From NCBI GenBank assembly GCA_012513545.1, contig JAAZCB010000194.1, positions 1-15,165 of the forward strand: DNA of 15,165 bases. Reading direction: 5' to 3'. The translations under genes were made by a program, and so were the position numbers. Below are positions 7,999 to 14,695 of the stretch, in pieces. The DNA is from Clostridiaceae bacterium. GTDB taxonomy: Bacteria > Bacillota_A > Clostridia > Acetivibrionales > Acetivibrionaceae. How positions within the stretch are numbered: the first letter of the stretch is position 1; each line of letters opens with the position of its first letter. The notes beneath the pieces are model-generated. The model was not told the DNA's origin and made no database searches. It saw only the letters and a program-made list of their open reading frames with translations.

Positions 7999-9829
7999 AT
8001 ATACCTCCTCCGTAAGCAGCTGCACCACAGCCTGAACAGCTTACTCTACAGTTCGAGGTAAGCTCCTCCCGGTAGGCCTTTTCATTCTCTTTCCTTAAAA
8101 ATTCCTTCGAAACACCTACATCAATATGGTCCCAGGGAAATACTTCATCATATTCCCTTTTTCTGTTGGCATAAAAATGCGGATCCAAATCACACTCACT
8201 GAAAGCTTCCATCCAGCTGTCAAACTTAAAGTGCTCACCCCAACTGTCAAACCTGCAACCTTTACCAAAAGCTTTTATCAATACCTTTCCAAGTCTCCTG
8301 TCTCCCCTGGCAAATATTGCTTCTAAAAAGCTCAACTCAGGGTCATGCCAGTTATACTTTATTTGTTTTGATTTAATTATATTCTTTAAATGCATTTGTT
8401 TTTGTGTCAAAACCTCCATGCTGTCCTGACCTTCCCACTGGAATGGTGTAAACGGCTTTGGTACGAAAGATGAAGCACTTATTGTTATATTAAGTCCTTT
8501 TCCTCTGTTTTCCCTTGGTACCTGGTAATATGCATCTGCAACCTTTCTGCCAAGTTCTGCAATTCCTTCAATGTCTTCAAAAGTTTCAGTAGGCAGTCCC
8601 AGCATAAAATAAAGCTTAACTCCGCTCCATCCACCGTTAAAAGCAGTTGTAACCGATTTCAGAAGATCATCCTCGGTCACTCCCTTGTTTATTACATCCC
8701 TAAGCCTCTGACTCCCAGCCTCGGGTGCAAAAGTCAGGCCACTTTTTCTAACCTTCTGTGCCTTCTCCATCAGGTCTAATGAAAATGAGTCAATTCTAAG
8801 CGATGGAAGCGCCAGATTAACCTTCCTGGGCTCCATTTCACTGATCAACCCTTCGGTTAGAGCTTTTAACGAGGAGTAATCACTGGTACTCAATGATGCA
8901 AGGGATATTTCTTCATAACCGGTGCTGTCCTCAAGTTTTCCTGCCAATTCCAACAGCCTTTCTGCAGACCTTTCCCTAACAGGCCTGTAAATAAAGCCTG
9001 CCTGGCAAAATCTGCAGCCTCTTACACACCCCCGGAACAATTCAAGCATAATCCTGTCATGAACAATCCCGGTAAATGGGACAATAATTTTTTCCGGAAA
9101 AAAAACCTTATCCAGGTCCTTTATAATTCTTTTCTTAATTGTTTTGGGATAATTATCTTTAGGTGTAATTGAATCTATTGTACCATCGTTTTTGTACGTT
9201 ACATCGTACAAAGAAGGAACATATACGCCGTCTATAAAAGAAATGCTGCTCAAAAACTCATCCCTTGACAGATTCTCTTGTGTTTTCCACTTTAAATAGA
9301 CTTCCATTACATCATTGATAACCTCTTCCCCTTCGCCCATTATAAAGAAATCAAAAAAATCAGCCAAAGGCTCGGGATTATACGCGCATGGTCCTCCTGC
9401 ACACACAAAGGGGTCAGTTTCACCTCTTAGGCTGCTAATAAGAGGAATTCCGGCAAGGTCTAGCATATTTACTATATTTGTATAGCTCATTTCATATTGA
9501 AGCGTAAAACCAACAAAGTCGAATTCTTTAACAGGGTCGTGGGATTCAAGGGCAAAAAGAGGAATGTTGTTCTCTCTCATTTTTGCCTCCATATCAACCC
9601 AGGGAGCAAAAACCCTCTCACAAAAGGTATCCTTTCTTTCGTTAAGTAAATGGTAAAGAATCTTCATTCCCAGATGAGACATACCAACTTCATAGACATC
9701 CGGAAATGCAAATGCAAACCTGATTTCAACGTCGTTTAAGTTTTTGTGGACGCTATTCCATTCATTCCCAATGTATCTGGATGGTTTTTCCACCCCCGTT
9801 AAAATTTTGTCACTTATCCGAATACTCAA
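7988..9829 (-). CDS. TIGR03960 family B12-binding-domain radical SAM protein
   Basis: This 613-aa protein starts at TTG 9829, 6 bases after GGAGG. The N-terminal third (about 35-170) is a cobalamin-binding-like region (FAFPDVYEVGMSHLGMKIL, FVCAGGPCAYNPEPLADFFD, MGEGEEV). The radical SAM core follows, with C268-x3-C272-x2-C275 (RGCVRGCRFCQAG) binding the 4Fe-4S cluster that cleaves S-adenosylmethionine, then YEEISLASLSTSDYSSL, LRIDSF and TFAPEAGSQRLRDVI. The C terminus carries a further cysteine set, NCRVSCSGCGA. The sequence is typical of TIGR03960, whose substrate is not established. The conserved order with TIGR03936, rng and rplU suggests modification of RNA or a ribosomal component (inference). 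A promoter and a structured leader of about 210 nt precede it. Confidence 0.92.
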   Translation of the reverse strand: MSIRISDKILTGVEKPSRYIGNEWNSVHKNLNDVEIRFAFAFPDVYEVGMSHLGMKILYHLLNERKDTFCERVFAPWVDMEAKMRENNIPLFALESHDPVKEFDFVGFTLQYEMSYTNIVNMLDLAGIPLISSLRGETDPFVCAGGPCAYNPEPLADFFDFFIMGEGEEVINDVMEVYLKWKTQENLSRDEFLSSISFIDGVYVPSLYDVTYKNDGTIDSITPKDNYPKTIKKRIIKDLDKVFFPEKIIVPFTGIVHDRIMLELFRGCVRGCRFCQAGFIYRPVRERSAERLLELAGKLEDSTGYEEISLASLSTSDYSSLKALTEGLISEMEPRKVNLALPSLRIDSFSLDLMEKAQKVRKSGLTFAPEAGSQRLRDVINKGVTEDDLLKSVTTAFNGGWSGVKLYFMLGLPTETFEDIEGIAELGRKVADAYYQVPRENRGKGLNITISASSFVPKPFTPFQWEGQDSMEVLTQKQMHLKNIIKSKQIKYNWHDPELSFLEAIFARGDRRLGKVLIKAFGKGCRFDSWGEHFKFDSWMEAFSECDLDPHFYANRKREYDEVFPWDHIDVGVSKEFLRKENEKAYREELTSNCRVSCSGCGAAAYGGGICVE

Positions 9830-10042
9830 CTAAAACCTCCGTTATTAAATATTTTATATAAAGATTTATTAAAAAAACTATATACTTATAACTTTAATAA
9901 TATTATTTATCACTTATCAATACTGTTGTGCAGCCTGCAACTGATTATGGAATAACACACGTAACACATTTTGTCCAAAAATAAAACAGTGCGTTACAAT
10001 GTTTAACGAGGCTTTTTATTGCCTTTGGAAATTACAATTACA
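9830..10042 (-). promoter_or_regulatory. Long AT-rich leader of the TIGR03960-rng-rplU operon, with two hairpins
   Basis: This gene-free stretch would be transcribed as a 5' leader from the promoter at 10049-10077. GUAACGCA (9990-9997) pairs with UGUGUUAC (9961-9968) over 8 bp with one G-U pair, which is a pair only in minus-strand RNA. AGGC/GCCU near 10010-10025 gives a small stem, and UGCA-GGC-UGCA lies near 9930-9945. No T-run terminator follows any of them. The last 70 bases are nearly all A/T up to GGAGG. Confidence 0.4.
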
Positions 10043-10048
10043 CTTATA

Positions 10049-10077
10049 ATAATAACTAATTATGTACATTTAATCAA
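10049..10077 (-). promoter_or_regulatory. Promoter for the TIGR03960-TIGR03936-rng operon
   Basis: The minus strand has TTGATT (10072-10077), a 17-bp spacer and TATTAT (10049-10054), one mismatch from the -10 consensus. It predicts a start near 10042, about 210 nt before the TTG start codon. Confidence 0.55.
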
Positions 10078-10129
10078 CACCAATATGTTTTTCAAAAAAG
10101 ACATTTATATAATACTATTGATATCCCAA

Positions 10130-10501
10130 TTACAAGACATTCAAAAGGTACAATACCACTCCCACAAAGGATATTATTCCCATTAATATCAACGTTATAC
10201 TATATCTATCCTCCTTGCGTTTTTTCCTTGTTGAATTTACGATAAAAGCAGACGCGCAAAGAAAGTACACAAGTATACTTATGTACACCGCCCTTTTAAC
10301 CAACTCATTGTTCCAGGTCTTCCTTACATTAACATGCAACATTCTGTCAAAAAAGGTTTCCATCTCAGGTTTTGCAAAGGATAAAAAGAAAAGCACAAGT
10401 AATACAAGAAGCCAGACAATAAACCTTGAATAACCCACAGCCTTTACCCAGAAATCCGGTCCTTTTCTTCTGTCAATCCTATTATCATTCTCTTCTTTCA
10501 A
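10130..10501 (-). CDS. Small three-helix membrane protein of unknown function
   Basis: I start at TTG 10501 (123 aa) because GAGGTG lies 6 bases upstream; the longer frame from 10534 has no site and would contain this one. A charged cytoplasmic-type N terminus (KEENDNRIDRRKGPDFW) is followed by three hydrophobic segments at about 25-42, 71-88 and 102-122. A loop with conserved-looking FFDRMLHVNVRKTWNN lies between the first two, and a basic RKKRKEDR between the last two. By charge, the N terminus and the second loop are probably cytoplasmic. I do not recognise the family. It follows the DUF3048 lipoprotein gene by 136 bases on the same strand and may form an envelope-related pair with it (inference). 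Confidence 0.75.
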   Translation of the reverse strand: MKEENDNRIDRRKGPDFWVKAVGYSRFIVWLLVLLVLFFLSFAKPEMETFFDRMLHVNVRKTWNNELVKRAVYISILVYFLCASAFIVNSTRKKRKEDRYSITLILMGIISFVGVVLYLLNVL

Positions 10502-10573
10502 ATATAACACCTCACAGGTAAATAATCTAAGCAACGAATCATAACCAGTTTAAATATGCTGATAGTGATTATT

Positions 10574-10595
10574 ATAGAAGGCAAAGCCTTTGAAA
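10574..10595 (-). promoter_or_regulatory. Possible -10 with adjacent inverted repeat before the small membrane protein gene
   Basis: The minus strand reads AAGGC-TTT-GCCTT (a 5-bp inverted repeat) directly followed by C and TATAAT. No good -35 is seen at 16-18 bp spacing. The perfect -10 hexamer and the repeat beside it are the only support for a promoter here. Confidence 0.25.
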
Positions 10596-10637
10596 CGCTA
10601 CACAACCCAAAGTGGAAATGAACTCCTATTTAGCACT

Positions 10638-11759
10638 CTACTTCAAATCTATTTTGCTCTCCTTTGGAACAATTTGAACCCATGTCTGCCCCGGATTAAG
10701 AGATATTTCATTTCCATCAGCATCTGTATATTTGGTCTTCTCAGTTCTTGAAGCCTTTGACCATTTAATTGCAATATACTTGCCGTTTGTAATGTAATAA
10801 CCTTCTCCGTTCCCAACAGTATTTACTTCCTGCCTTCCGTATTGATCTCCCTTTATTGTGTAGTTCTTAACTCTCTGAATAATAATATTTTTCGCTGTAA
10901 GCTGTTTTTGTGTAACTCTTTCTATCTGCGGCTCATTTTTTCTCAATCTTAAGTAAATTTTACTGTCATGGTCATATATGTACCCACATGAGTAGCCGGT
11001 TGAATACATAATATTTATTTTCTCAGTCTTGTTTTCACCCTGAAGGTCCATATCCATTCCATTGTACTTAAAAACCAGTTCCTTTTCAGTAGTGGTCCTA
11101 TATTTTGCCTTTTGTACATAGCCTTTAATTTTACTAGTTGAAGTATACGAATCCTGCCAATTCTTCCTGTCATTGGTCAAGTCCCAGAATATTTCTCCTC
11201 CGTTTGCAACTCCGTTGATGTTGTTAATCTTGAACTTTGATATATCGGTAATAGCCATCGGACTCCACCCAAAGTGCACATAAATTGCATCGTGCTCCAT
11301 TGCATAGTCTAGAAAGTAGTGCCTCGAACTCCTTACCGGTCCCACCAGTTCAGGCTCCCTATCCCAAAAAACAGGCATAAGCCTTGATACTCCGCCTTCT
11401 GCAATAACTTCATATATAACCTGAGCCAGGTTAAGACCTCCCTGCGGAAGACACCTTGTACCCTCATTATCAATCATTACAGCAAAAGGCCTTACTCCTT
11501 CTTTGGGAAATACAAATACTTCTTCCTGTATATTCTGATTTGATGGGGAAACAGTAGCTTGAGGTGCAACAGCCAGCGAATTGATATTGTCTTCAGGCAG
11601 CATGATTTCTTCAGACTCTGACGTGACTGATGGTTCAGGAGTCTTTACATCAGTATTAAGATTTACTTCATTGCCTCTGCTACAGGCAGAAGTCATAAGC
11701 AATAAAGTTATCAGCAGTACAGCTTTAATTTTGAGATTACTCAGAAAATATTTTAACAT
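10638..11759 (-). CDS. DUF3048 family lipoprotein (YerB-like)
   Basis: This 373-aa protein has a lipoprotein signal peptide: basic start, hydrophobic stretch AVLLITLLLM and TSAC with C26 as the likely lipidated residue (Thr at -3 is less usual but allowed). A Ser/Thr/Pro/Glu-rich linker runs to about residue 78. The DUF3048 domain then carries RPFAVMIDNEGTRCLPQGGL, AQVIYEVIAEGGVSRLMPVFW, VGPVRSSRHYFLDYAMEHDAIYVHFGWSP and a C-terminal GKYIAIKWSKASRTEKTKY...GQTWVQIVP. Bacillus YerB is the reference member; the molecular function is not established. It should sit on the outer face of the membrane. GGGGGA lies 6 bases before the ATG. Confidence 0.92.
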   Translation of the reverse strand: MLKYFLSNLKIKAVLLITLLLMTSACSRGNEVNLNTDVKTPEPSVTSESEEIMLPEDNINSLAVAPQATVSPSNQNIQEEVFVFPKEGVRPFAVMIDNEGTRCLPQGGLNLAQVIYEVIAEGGVSRLMPVFWDREPELVGPVRSSRHYFLDYAMEHDAIYVHFGWSPMAITDISKFKINNINGVANGGEIFWDLTNDRKNWQDSYTSTSKIKGYVQKAKYRTTTEKELVFKYNGMDMDLQGENKTEKINIMYSTGYSCGYIYDHDSKIYLRLRKNEPQIERVTQKQLTAKNIIIQRVKNYTIKGDQYGRQEVNTVGNGEGYYITNGKYIAIKWSKASRTEKTKYTDADGNEISLNPGQTWVQIVPKESKIDLK

Positions 11760-11780
11760 TTATATCCCCCACTTAATTCA

Positions 11781-11810
11781 ATAGTAATGATATATTTCGA
11801 TAATAAACAA
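11781..11810 (-). promoter_or_regulatory. Possible promoter for the DUF3048 gene
   Basis: The minus strand has TTGTTT (11805-11810), an 18-bp spacer and TACTAT (11781-11786). Each hexamer departs from consensus, but the site lies well between the DUF1292 terminator and ATG 11759. Confidence 0.35.
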
Positions 11811-11903
11811 TAAAATCCTTTTATTATTTATTTAAATAACTCAATGACTTTAATTAATTGTATAATACAGTATCCGAATTCACTTCGAGAAATGGCTCAT
11901 AAA

Positions 11904-11936
11904 AAATCTAGTACTATTTTGAGAAGTACTAGATTT
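11904..11936 (-). terminator. Intrinsic terminator after the DUF1292 gene
   Basis: A perfect 12-bp stem, AAATCTAGTACT (11904-11915) with AGTACTAGATTT (11925-11936), has a 9-base loop and runs directly into TTTTTT on the minus strand. It lies about 140 bases after the DUF1292 stop. On the plus strand CTACTTTTTT follows it, so it may work both ways. This is the main feature of the 315-base gap 11760-12074; the stretch between 11937 and 12074 shows nothing convincing. Confidence 0.8.
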
Positions 11937-12074
11937 CTACTTTTTTATCGTCTATTAAATTCACATTTGTCATGCTGCTAAAAAACGGCAAACCAGCTAT
12001 CAGCAATATCTCATTTAATAAAAACATATTTGATTAAAATATAATGCTATCTTACTTAACCCTACCGGAAGAAA

Positions 12075-12368
12075 TCAGTTTTCTTCAAAGTCATATTCCT
12101 CTTCCATTCTTACTCTGAACTCATCAAAAACAGCGCCCAGTTCCTCCTCATCGTCAACACTCACAAAGCTGTCCTCACCATCATCATCGCTGTGTTCGAT
12201 TTTAAGTATAACAACTTCCTCCATGTCATTTTCCTCATTGTTGCCATCAAGCGGCAGCAAAACAACATACTCTTTTCCATTAAGCTCAATAGTATCTAAA
12301 TGCTCGAACTCAACCTCTTCTCCATTCTCATCCACCAAAACAACCAGGTCATCTCTTTCTTCAGACAT
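12075..12368 (-). CDS. DUF1292 / UPF0473 family acidic protein (YrzB-like)
   Basis: I start at ATG 12368 (97 aa), 8 bases after GGAGG; a TTG two codons earlier is too close to the site. The protein is strongly acidic. Its core LVVLVDENGEEVEFEHLDTIELNGKEYVVLLP is the DUF1292 signature, followed by EEVVILKIEH and a Glu/Asp-rich tail with the usual LGAVFDEFRVRMEEEYDF ending. In Bacillus the relative yrzB lies in the yrzL-yrrK-yrzB string with the relatives of ireB and ruvX, and the same three families are grouped here. The function is unknown. It has its own extended -10 promoter. Confidence 0.92.
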   Translation of the reverse strand: MSEERDDLVVLVDENGEEVEFEHLDTIELNGKEYVVLLPLDGNNEENDMEEVVILKIEHSDDDGEDSFVSVDDEEELGAVFDEFRVRMEEEYDFEEN

Positions 12369-12400
12369 AGTCAATACCTCCGTTAATTTTATAAGTATAA

Positions 12401-12409
12401 ATTATATCA
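12401..12409 (-). promoter_or_regulatory. Extended -10 promoter for the DUF1292 gene
   Basis: The minus strand reads TGATATAAT, a perfect extended -10, with no clear -35. It predicts a start near 12394, about 26 nt before the ATG. Confidence 0.5.
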
Positions 12410-12527
12410 CAATATACAGTAATTCAGTAGTATTTTAACAACATTTTTCTTTGATCATGATATACATATTAAATATTATAAATTTATTCTTTCAATAACA
12501 TGCACTACATATTCATCCAAATAAATA

Positions 12528-12950
12528 TCACTTGTTCCCCAAGCTGTCGAGATATCCCTGCAAAATATAAACTGCTGCAATCTGGTCAACGTAGAGCTTC
12601 TTTTTTGACTTTTTTACTCCCATTTCATGCATTGTCCTGTTTGCTGCAACCGTAGTCAATCTCTCATCCCATTTAATTATTTCCGCTTTTTCAACTTTAT
12701 TTTTTAAGCAATCAATAAACTCCAGTGTCTTTTCAGCTCTAAGTCCGAGCGTTCCATTCATGTTTTTCGGCAAACCTACAATTATTTTCTTCACTTGATA
12801 TTGTTCAGCCAATTCGGCAATCTTCAAAAGAGGTACTTCCAAATCCTCTTTCCAATTAATTGTTTCAATCCCTTGCGCAGTCCATCCCAAAGGATCACTA
12901 ACCGCTATGCCTATCCTGCTGTCGCCATAGTCAATGCCCATTATACGCAT
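12528..12950 (-). CDS. ruvX: Holliday junction resolvase-like / pre-16S rRNA nuclease RuvX (YqgF)
   Basis: I start at ATG 12950 (140 aa), 6 bases after GGAGG. The RNase H-like fold motifs are present: GIDYGDSRIGIAVSD with D7 as first acidic ligand, IIVGLPKNMNG, the acidic pair in KWDERLTT, and VDQIAAVYILQGYL near the end. YqgF/RuvX trims the 5' end of 16S rRNA in Escherichia coli and has been proposed as a Holliday junction resolvase; rRNA processing is the better supported role. It lies 58 bases after the aldo/keto reductase gene. In that gap TTGAAA and TATAAT are present but 19 bp apart, so a separate promoter is only possible. Confidence 0.94.
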   Translation of the reverse strand: MRIMGIDYGDSRIGIAVSDPLGWTAQGIETINWKEDLEVPLLKIAELAEQYQVKKIIVGLPKNMNGTLGLRAEKTLEFIDCLKNKVEKAEIIKWDERLTTVAANRTMHEMGVKKSKKKLYVDQIAAVYILQGYLDSLGNK

Positions 12951-13008
12951 CAAAAACCTCCGACGTATTATCTTAACTTCTATTATAACTATATACTAAA
13001 TAAATATT

Positions 13009-13956
13009 TCAACAGACTTTAATTGCAAAACACGAGCACACGCCAGCACAGTAACTGCACAAAACACACTTTTTTTCATCAACCCTTGCTTTTCCTTCAT
13101 AAATTTCCAGCGCTCCCTGTTTACATCTGTTTACACATTTACCGCAGCCTTCACACCACCAGTCTATATGAAGCTTTCTTTTTTTATTATTAACTGCAGC
13201 TTGAATTTCAGGTGGTACGGTTTCATTATTAAACACACAAACGTTCATTACAACTTCATCTACAGATTGCATACCCATTGCTACAGCGTGCACATACGGA
13301 ATATTCAGTACAAATTCCATACTATCCTTATACGAATTTATCAGGTTGCCTCCGCCTAAAGGCTTCATGCCGTAAATGCCTTTACCGCACTTATATGCCT
13401 TTTCCACAGCATCCAGCATCTGGAAAATAGTGCCATCACCAATACCGATGCCCTGCTTGTTTATTATAGGATGTATAACATCTACTTCCGGTATACTCGC
13501 ACAAGCTTCCACTACTTCTATGTTATGGGTTGATACACCAACTGCCCTTATAACTCCTTTTTCCTTCATAGAGAGATAGTATTCCATCGCTTCTCTATGG
13601 CCCTTTAGTGTTAGTGAACTTTCCTGTTCATGCAGTAAAAATATATCTATAACATCTACTGAAAGTTCCTTCCTTGCCTTTTCAAGACTTTCTTTCGCAC
13701 CTTCGGCAGAATATGCATATGACTTAGTTGCAATAACAGGTTTCTTTCCGGTTATTCTGATAGCTTCCCTTATATGAGAATATGTACCATAAAGCTCTGC
13801 TGTATCAATAAAGTTTACACCTAGTTCCATCGCCTTAATAATTATATCTGCACCTTCACTACAAGACAAATTTGCCTGAAGGGGCCCAATTATAAGACCT
13901 CCGAAACAAAGCCGTGAAACCTCAATATCAGTATTACCCAACTTAACGTACTTCAA
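13009..13956 (-). CDS. Aldo/keto reductase with C-terminal two-cluster ferredoxin domain
   Basis: I start at TTG 13956 (315 aa): the family begins KYxKLG, and GGTGG lies 8 bases upstream, while the GTG starts at 13968 and 13965 overlap that site. The barrel holds the expected catalytic set, D51 and Y56 in FIDTAELYG, K78 in IATKSY and H109 in IFLLHEQE. The C-terminal 50 residues carry two 4Fe-4S motifs: C268-x2-C271-x2-C274-x3-C278 and C297-x2-C300-x2-C303-x3-C307. Such ferredoxin-tailed reductases are common in anaerobes; substrates are mostly unknown, and electrons may come from ferredoxin as well as NAD(P)H (inference). It sits between ireB and ruvX, which are usually close together. Confidence 0.93.
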   Translation of the reverse strand: MKYVKLGNTDIEVSRLCFGGLIIGPLQANLSCSEGADIIIKAMELGVNFIDTAELYGTYSHIREAIRITGKKPVIATKSYAYSAEGAKESLEKARKELSVDVIDIFLLHEQESSLTLKGHREAMEYYLSMKEKGVIRAVGVSTHNIEVVEACASIPEVDVIHPIINKQGIGIGDGTIFQMLDAVEKAYKCGKGIYGMKPLGGGNLINSYKDSMEFVLNIPYVHAVAMGMQSVDEVVMNVCVFNNETVPPEIQAAVNNKKRKLHIDWWCEGCGKCVNRCKQGALEIYEGKARVDEKKCVLCSYCAGVCSCFAIKVC

Positions 13957-13990
13957 AATCTGCACCACCCTACCAGGAAATGGTCCTTAT

Positions 13991-14018
13991 AAAACAAAAC
14001 TCCGTATATTATACGGAG
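13991..14018 (-). terminator. Intrinsic terminator overlapping the ireB stop codon
   Basis: CTCCGTAT (14000-14007) and ATACGGAG (14011-14018) form a perfect 8-bp stem with a 3-base loop, followed on the minus strand by TTTTGTTTT. The ireB stop codon (14009-14011) lies in the loop. It ends 35 bases before the aldo/keto reductase start. Confidence 0.85.
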
Positions 14019-14278
14019 CTTTCATCACTGTTCTTTTCCAGATAAAACCTTAGAATCTCTTCTAATAACTCGTCTCTTTCCAAGCTTCTTATAATACTTC
14101 TTGCATCTTTATGATTAGTTATATATGTAGGATCTCCCGAAAGAATGTATCCTACAATCTGATTAATCGGATTGTAGCCTTTTTCCTTTAGTGCCTGAAA
14201 AACAGACAATAATACTCGCCTTGCTTCATTAATCTTATCCTTTTCAATATTAAACATCATAGTTTCGCTGTTAGCCAT
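14009..14278 (-). CDS. ireB: IreB family regulatory phosphoprotein (UPF0297/DUF965, YrzL)
   Basis: This 89-aa protein has the full family pattern: [74 protein letters not shown], given here as one continuous match in several pieces: [34 protein letters not shown] and [11 protein letters not shown] are the most diagnostic. In Enterococcus faecalis, IreB is phosphorylated on N-terminal threonines by the PASTA kinase IreK and affects cell-wall antibiotic tolerance; here T6 and S4 lie in the matching tail. GGAGAG lies 9 bases before the ATG. It is preceded by a structured leader and followed by a terminator, so it may often be transcribed alone. Confidence 0.94.
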   Translation of the reverse strand: MANSETMMFNIEKDKINEARRVLLSVFQALKEKGYNPINQIVGYILSGDPTYITNHKDARSIIRSLERDELLEEILRFYLEKNSDESSV

Positions 14279-14309
14279 AACTAATCACTCTCCTGCCCTA
14301 AATAAGGAC

Positions 14310-14429
14310 TATTGAAAAACTGAGTTACCCTTAGACAATCAATTCAAAAACCAGCACAACTCCTGTTATTGATCACTTGGTTCATACTCAAAAGCCTAAA
14401 CAGGATTGTCCTATCAAGGGTAAACAATA
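14310..14429 (-). ncRNA. Candidate structured leader RNA of ireB (riboswitch-like, family not recognised)
   Basis: In minus-strand RNA several complementary segments nest: UAUUG (14425-14429) with CAAUA (14310-14314); UUACCCUU (14416-14423) with AAGGGUAA (14325-14332); GACAAUC (14404-14410) with GAUUGUC (14334-14340); CCUGUU (14399-14404) with AACAGG (14362-14367). AACCA in the inner loop (14378-14382) can pair with UGGUU (14349-14353), forming a pseudoknot. UCCUG (14401-14405) also matches CAGGA in the ireB ribosome binding site (14291-14295), offering an alternative fold. I recognise no known riboswitch, T-box or 6S consensus. A stand-alone small RNA is also possible, since UUUUU follows the outer stem closely. 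Confidence 0.5.
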
Positions 14430-14431
14430 CC

Positions 14432-14454
14432 GCCTCAATTATACATAATGAGGC
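14432..14454. repeat. Palindrome GCCTCA-N11-TGAGGC over the ireB -10 box (possible operator)
   Basis: A perfect 6-bp inverted repeat with an 11-base A/T-rich centre contains the whole -10 hexamer (14438-14443) of the promoter facing ireB. The dyad and its place fit a repressor operator; no regulator is identified. Confidence 0.45.
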
Positions 14455-14467
14455 TTAAATAAAACAA
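14438..14467 (-). promoter_or_regulatory. Promoter for ireB
   Basis: The minus strand has TTGTTT (14462-14467), an 18-bp spacer and a perfect TATAAT (14438-14443). The predicted start near 14431 gives a leader of about 150 nt. Confidence 0.6.
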
Positions 14468-14624
14468 TCTATTTATATAGTAATATAACAGGATAATTTA
14501 TGCAACACATTTTTACTTCAATTATAAGCTTTTATCTGTTTTATCTTCCGTCTGTCTCATTGGCATAAGCTTATACCTAATGGCGACAAAGCAATTAATT
14601 CCCACAGATTTACTGTATCCAACA
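14455..14624. other. Rest of the mtaB-ireB gap: AT-rich, no gene seen
   Basis: Apart from the mtaB terminator, ireB promoter and leader, this part of the 417-base gap holds no open frame with a ribosome binding site. It contains a near-perfect 16-bp palindrome at 14562-14577 (GGCATAAG/CTTATACC, one mismatch that is G-U in minus-strand RNA). Confidence 0.5.
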
Positions 14625-14658
14625 TCCAAAAAGAGAATTCATTTCATAATATGAATCC
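14625..14658 (-). terminator. Probable terminator after mtaB
   Basis: GGAUUCAU (14651-14658) and AUGAAUUC (14635-14642) form an 8-bp stem with one G-U pair and an 8-base loop in minus-strand RNA, followed by UCUUUUUGG. It lies about 40 bases after the mtaB stop. The stem is AT-rich and so of moderate strength. Confidence 0.55.
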
Positions 14659-14695
14659 TTTTATAAGAAATAAACGTAAAATGGCCCAGTAAGAA

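Noticed and set aside
10574..10637. Terminator between the DUF3048 and small membrane protein genes
   Set aside because: The AAGGC/GCCTT repeat is only 5 bp, has no T tail and lies next to a TATAAT, so a promoter role is at least as likely.
11929..12027. A 32-codon minus-strand frame starting at ATG 12027 and ending inside the DUF1292 terminator
   Set aside because: There is no ribosome binding site before the ATG, the length is within chance for this AT-rich gap, and the residue pattern is unremarkable.
14310..14431. T-box, SAM, c-di-AMP or 6S RNA as identity of the ireB leader
   Set aside because: I found no T-box AGGGTGG box or the conserved core sequences I know for those classes, and the length and bulge pattern do not fit 6S RNA.
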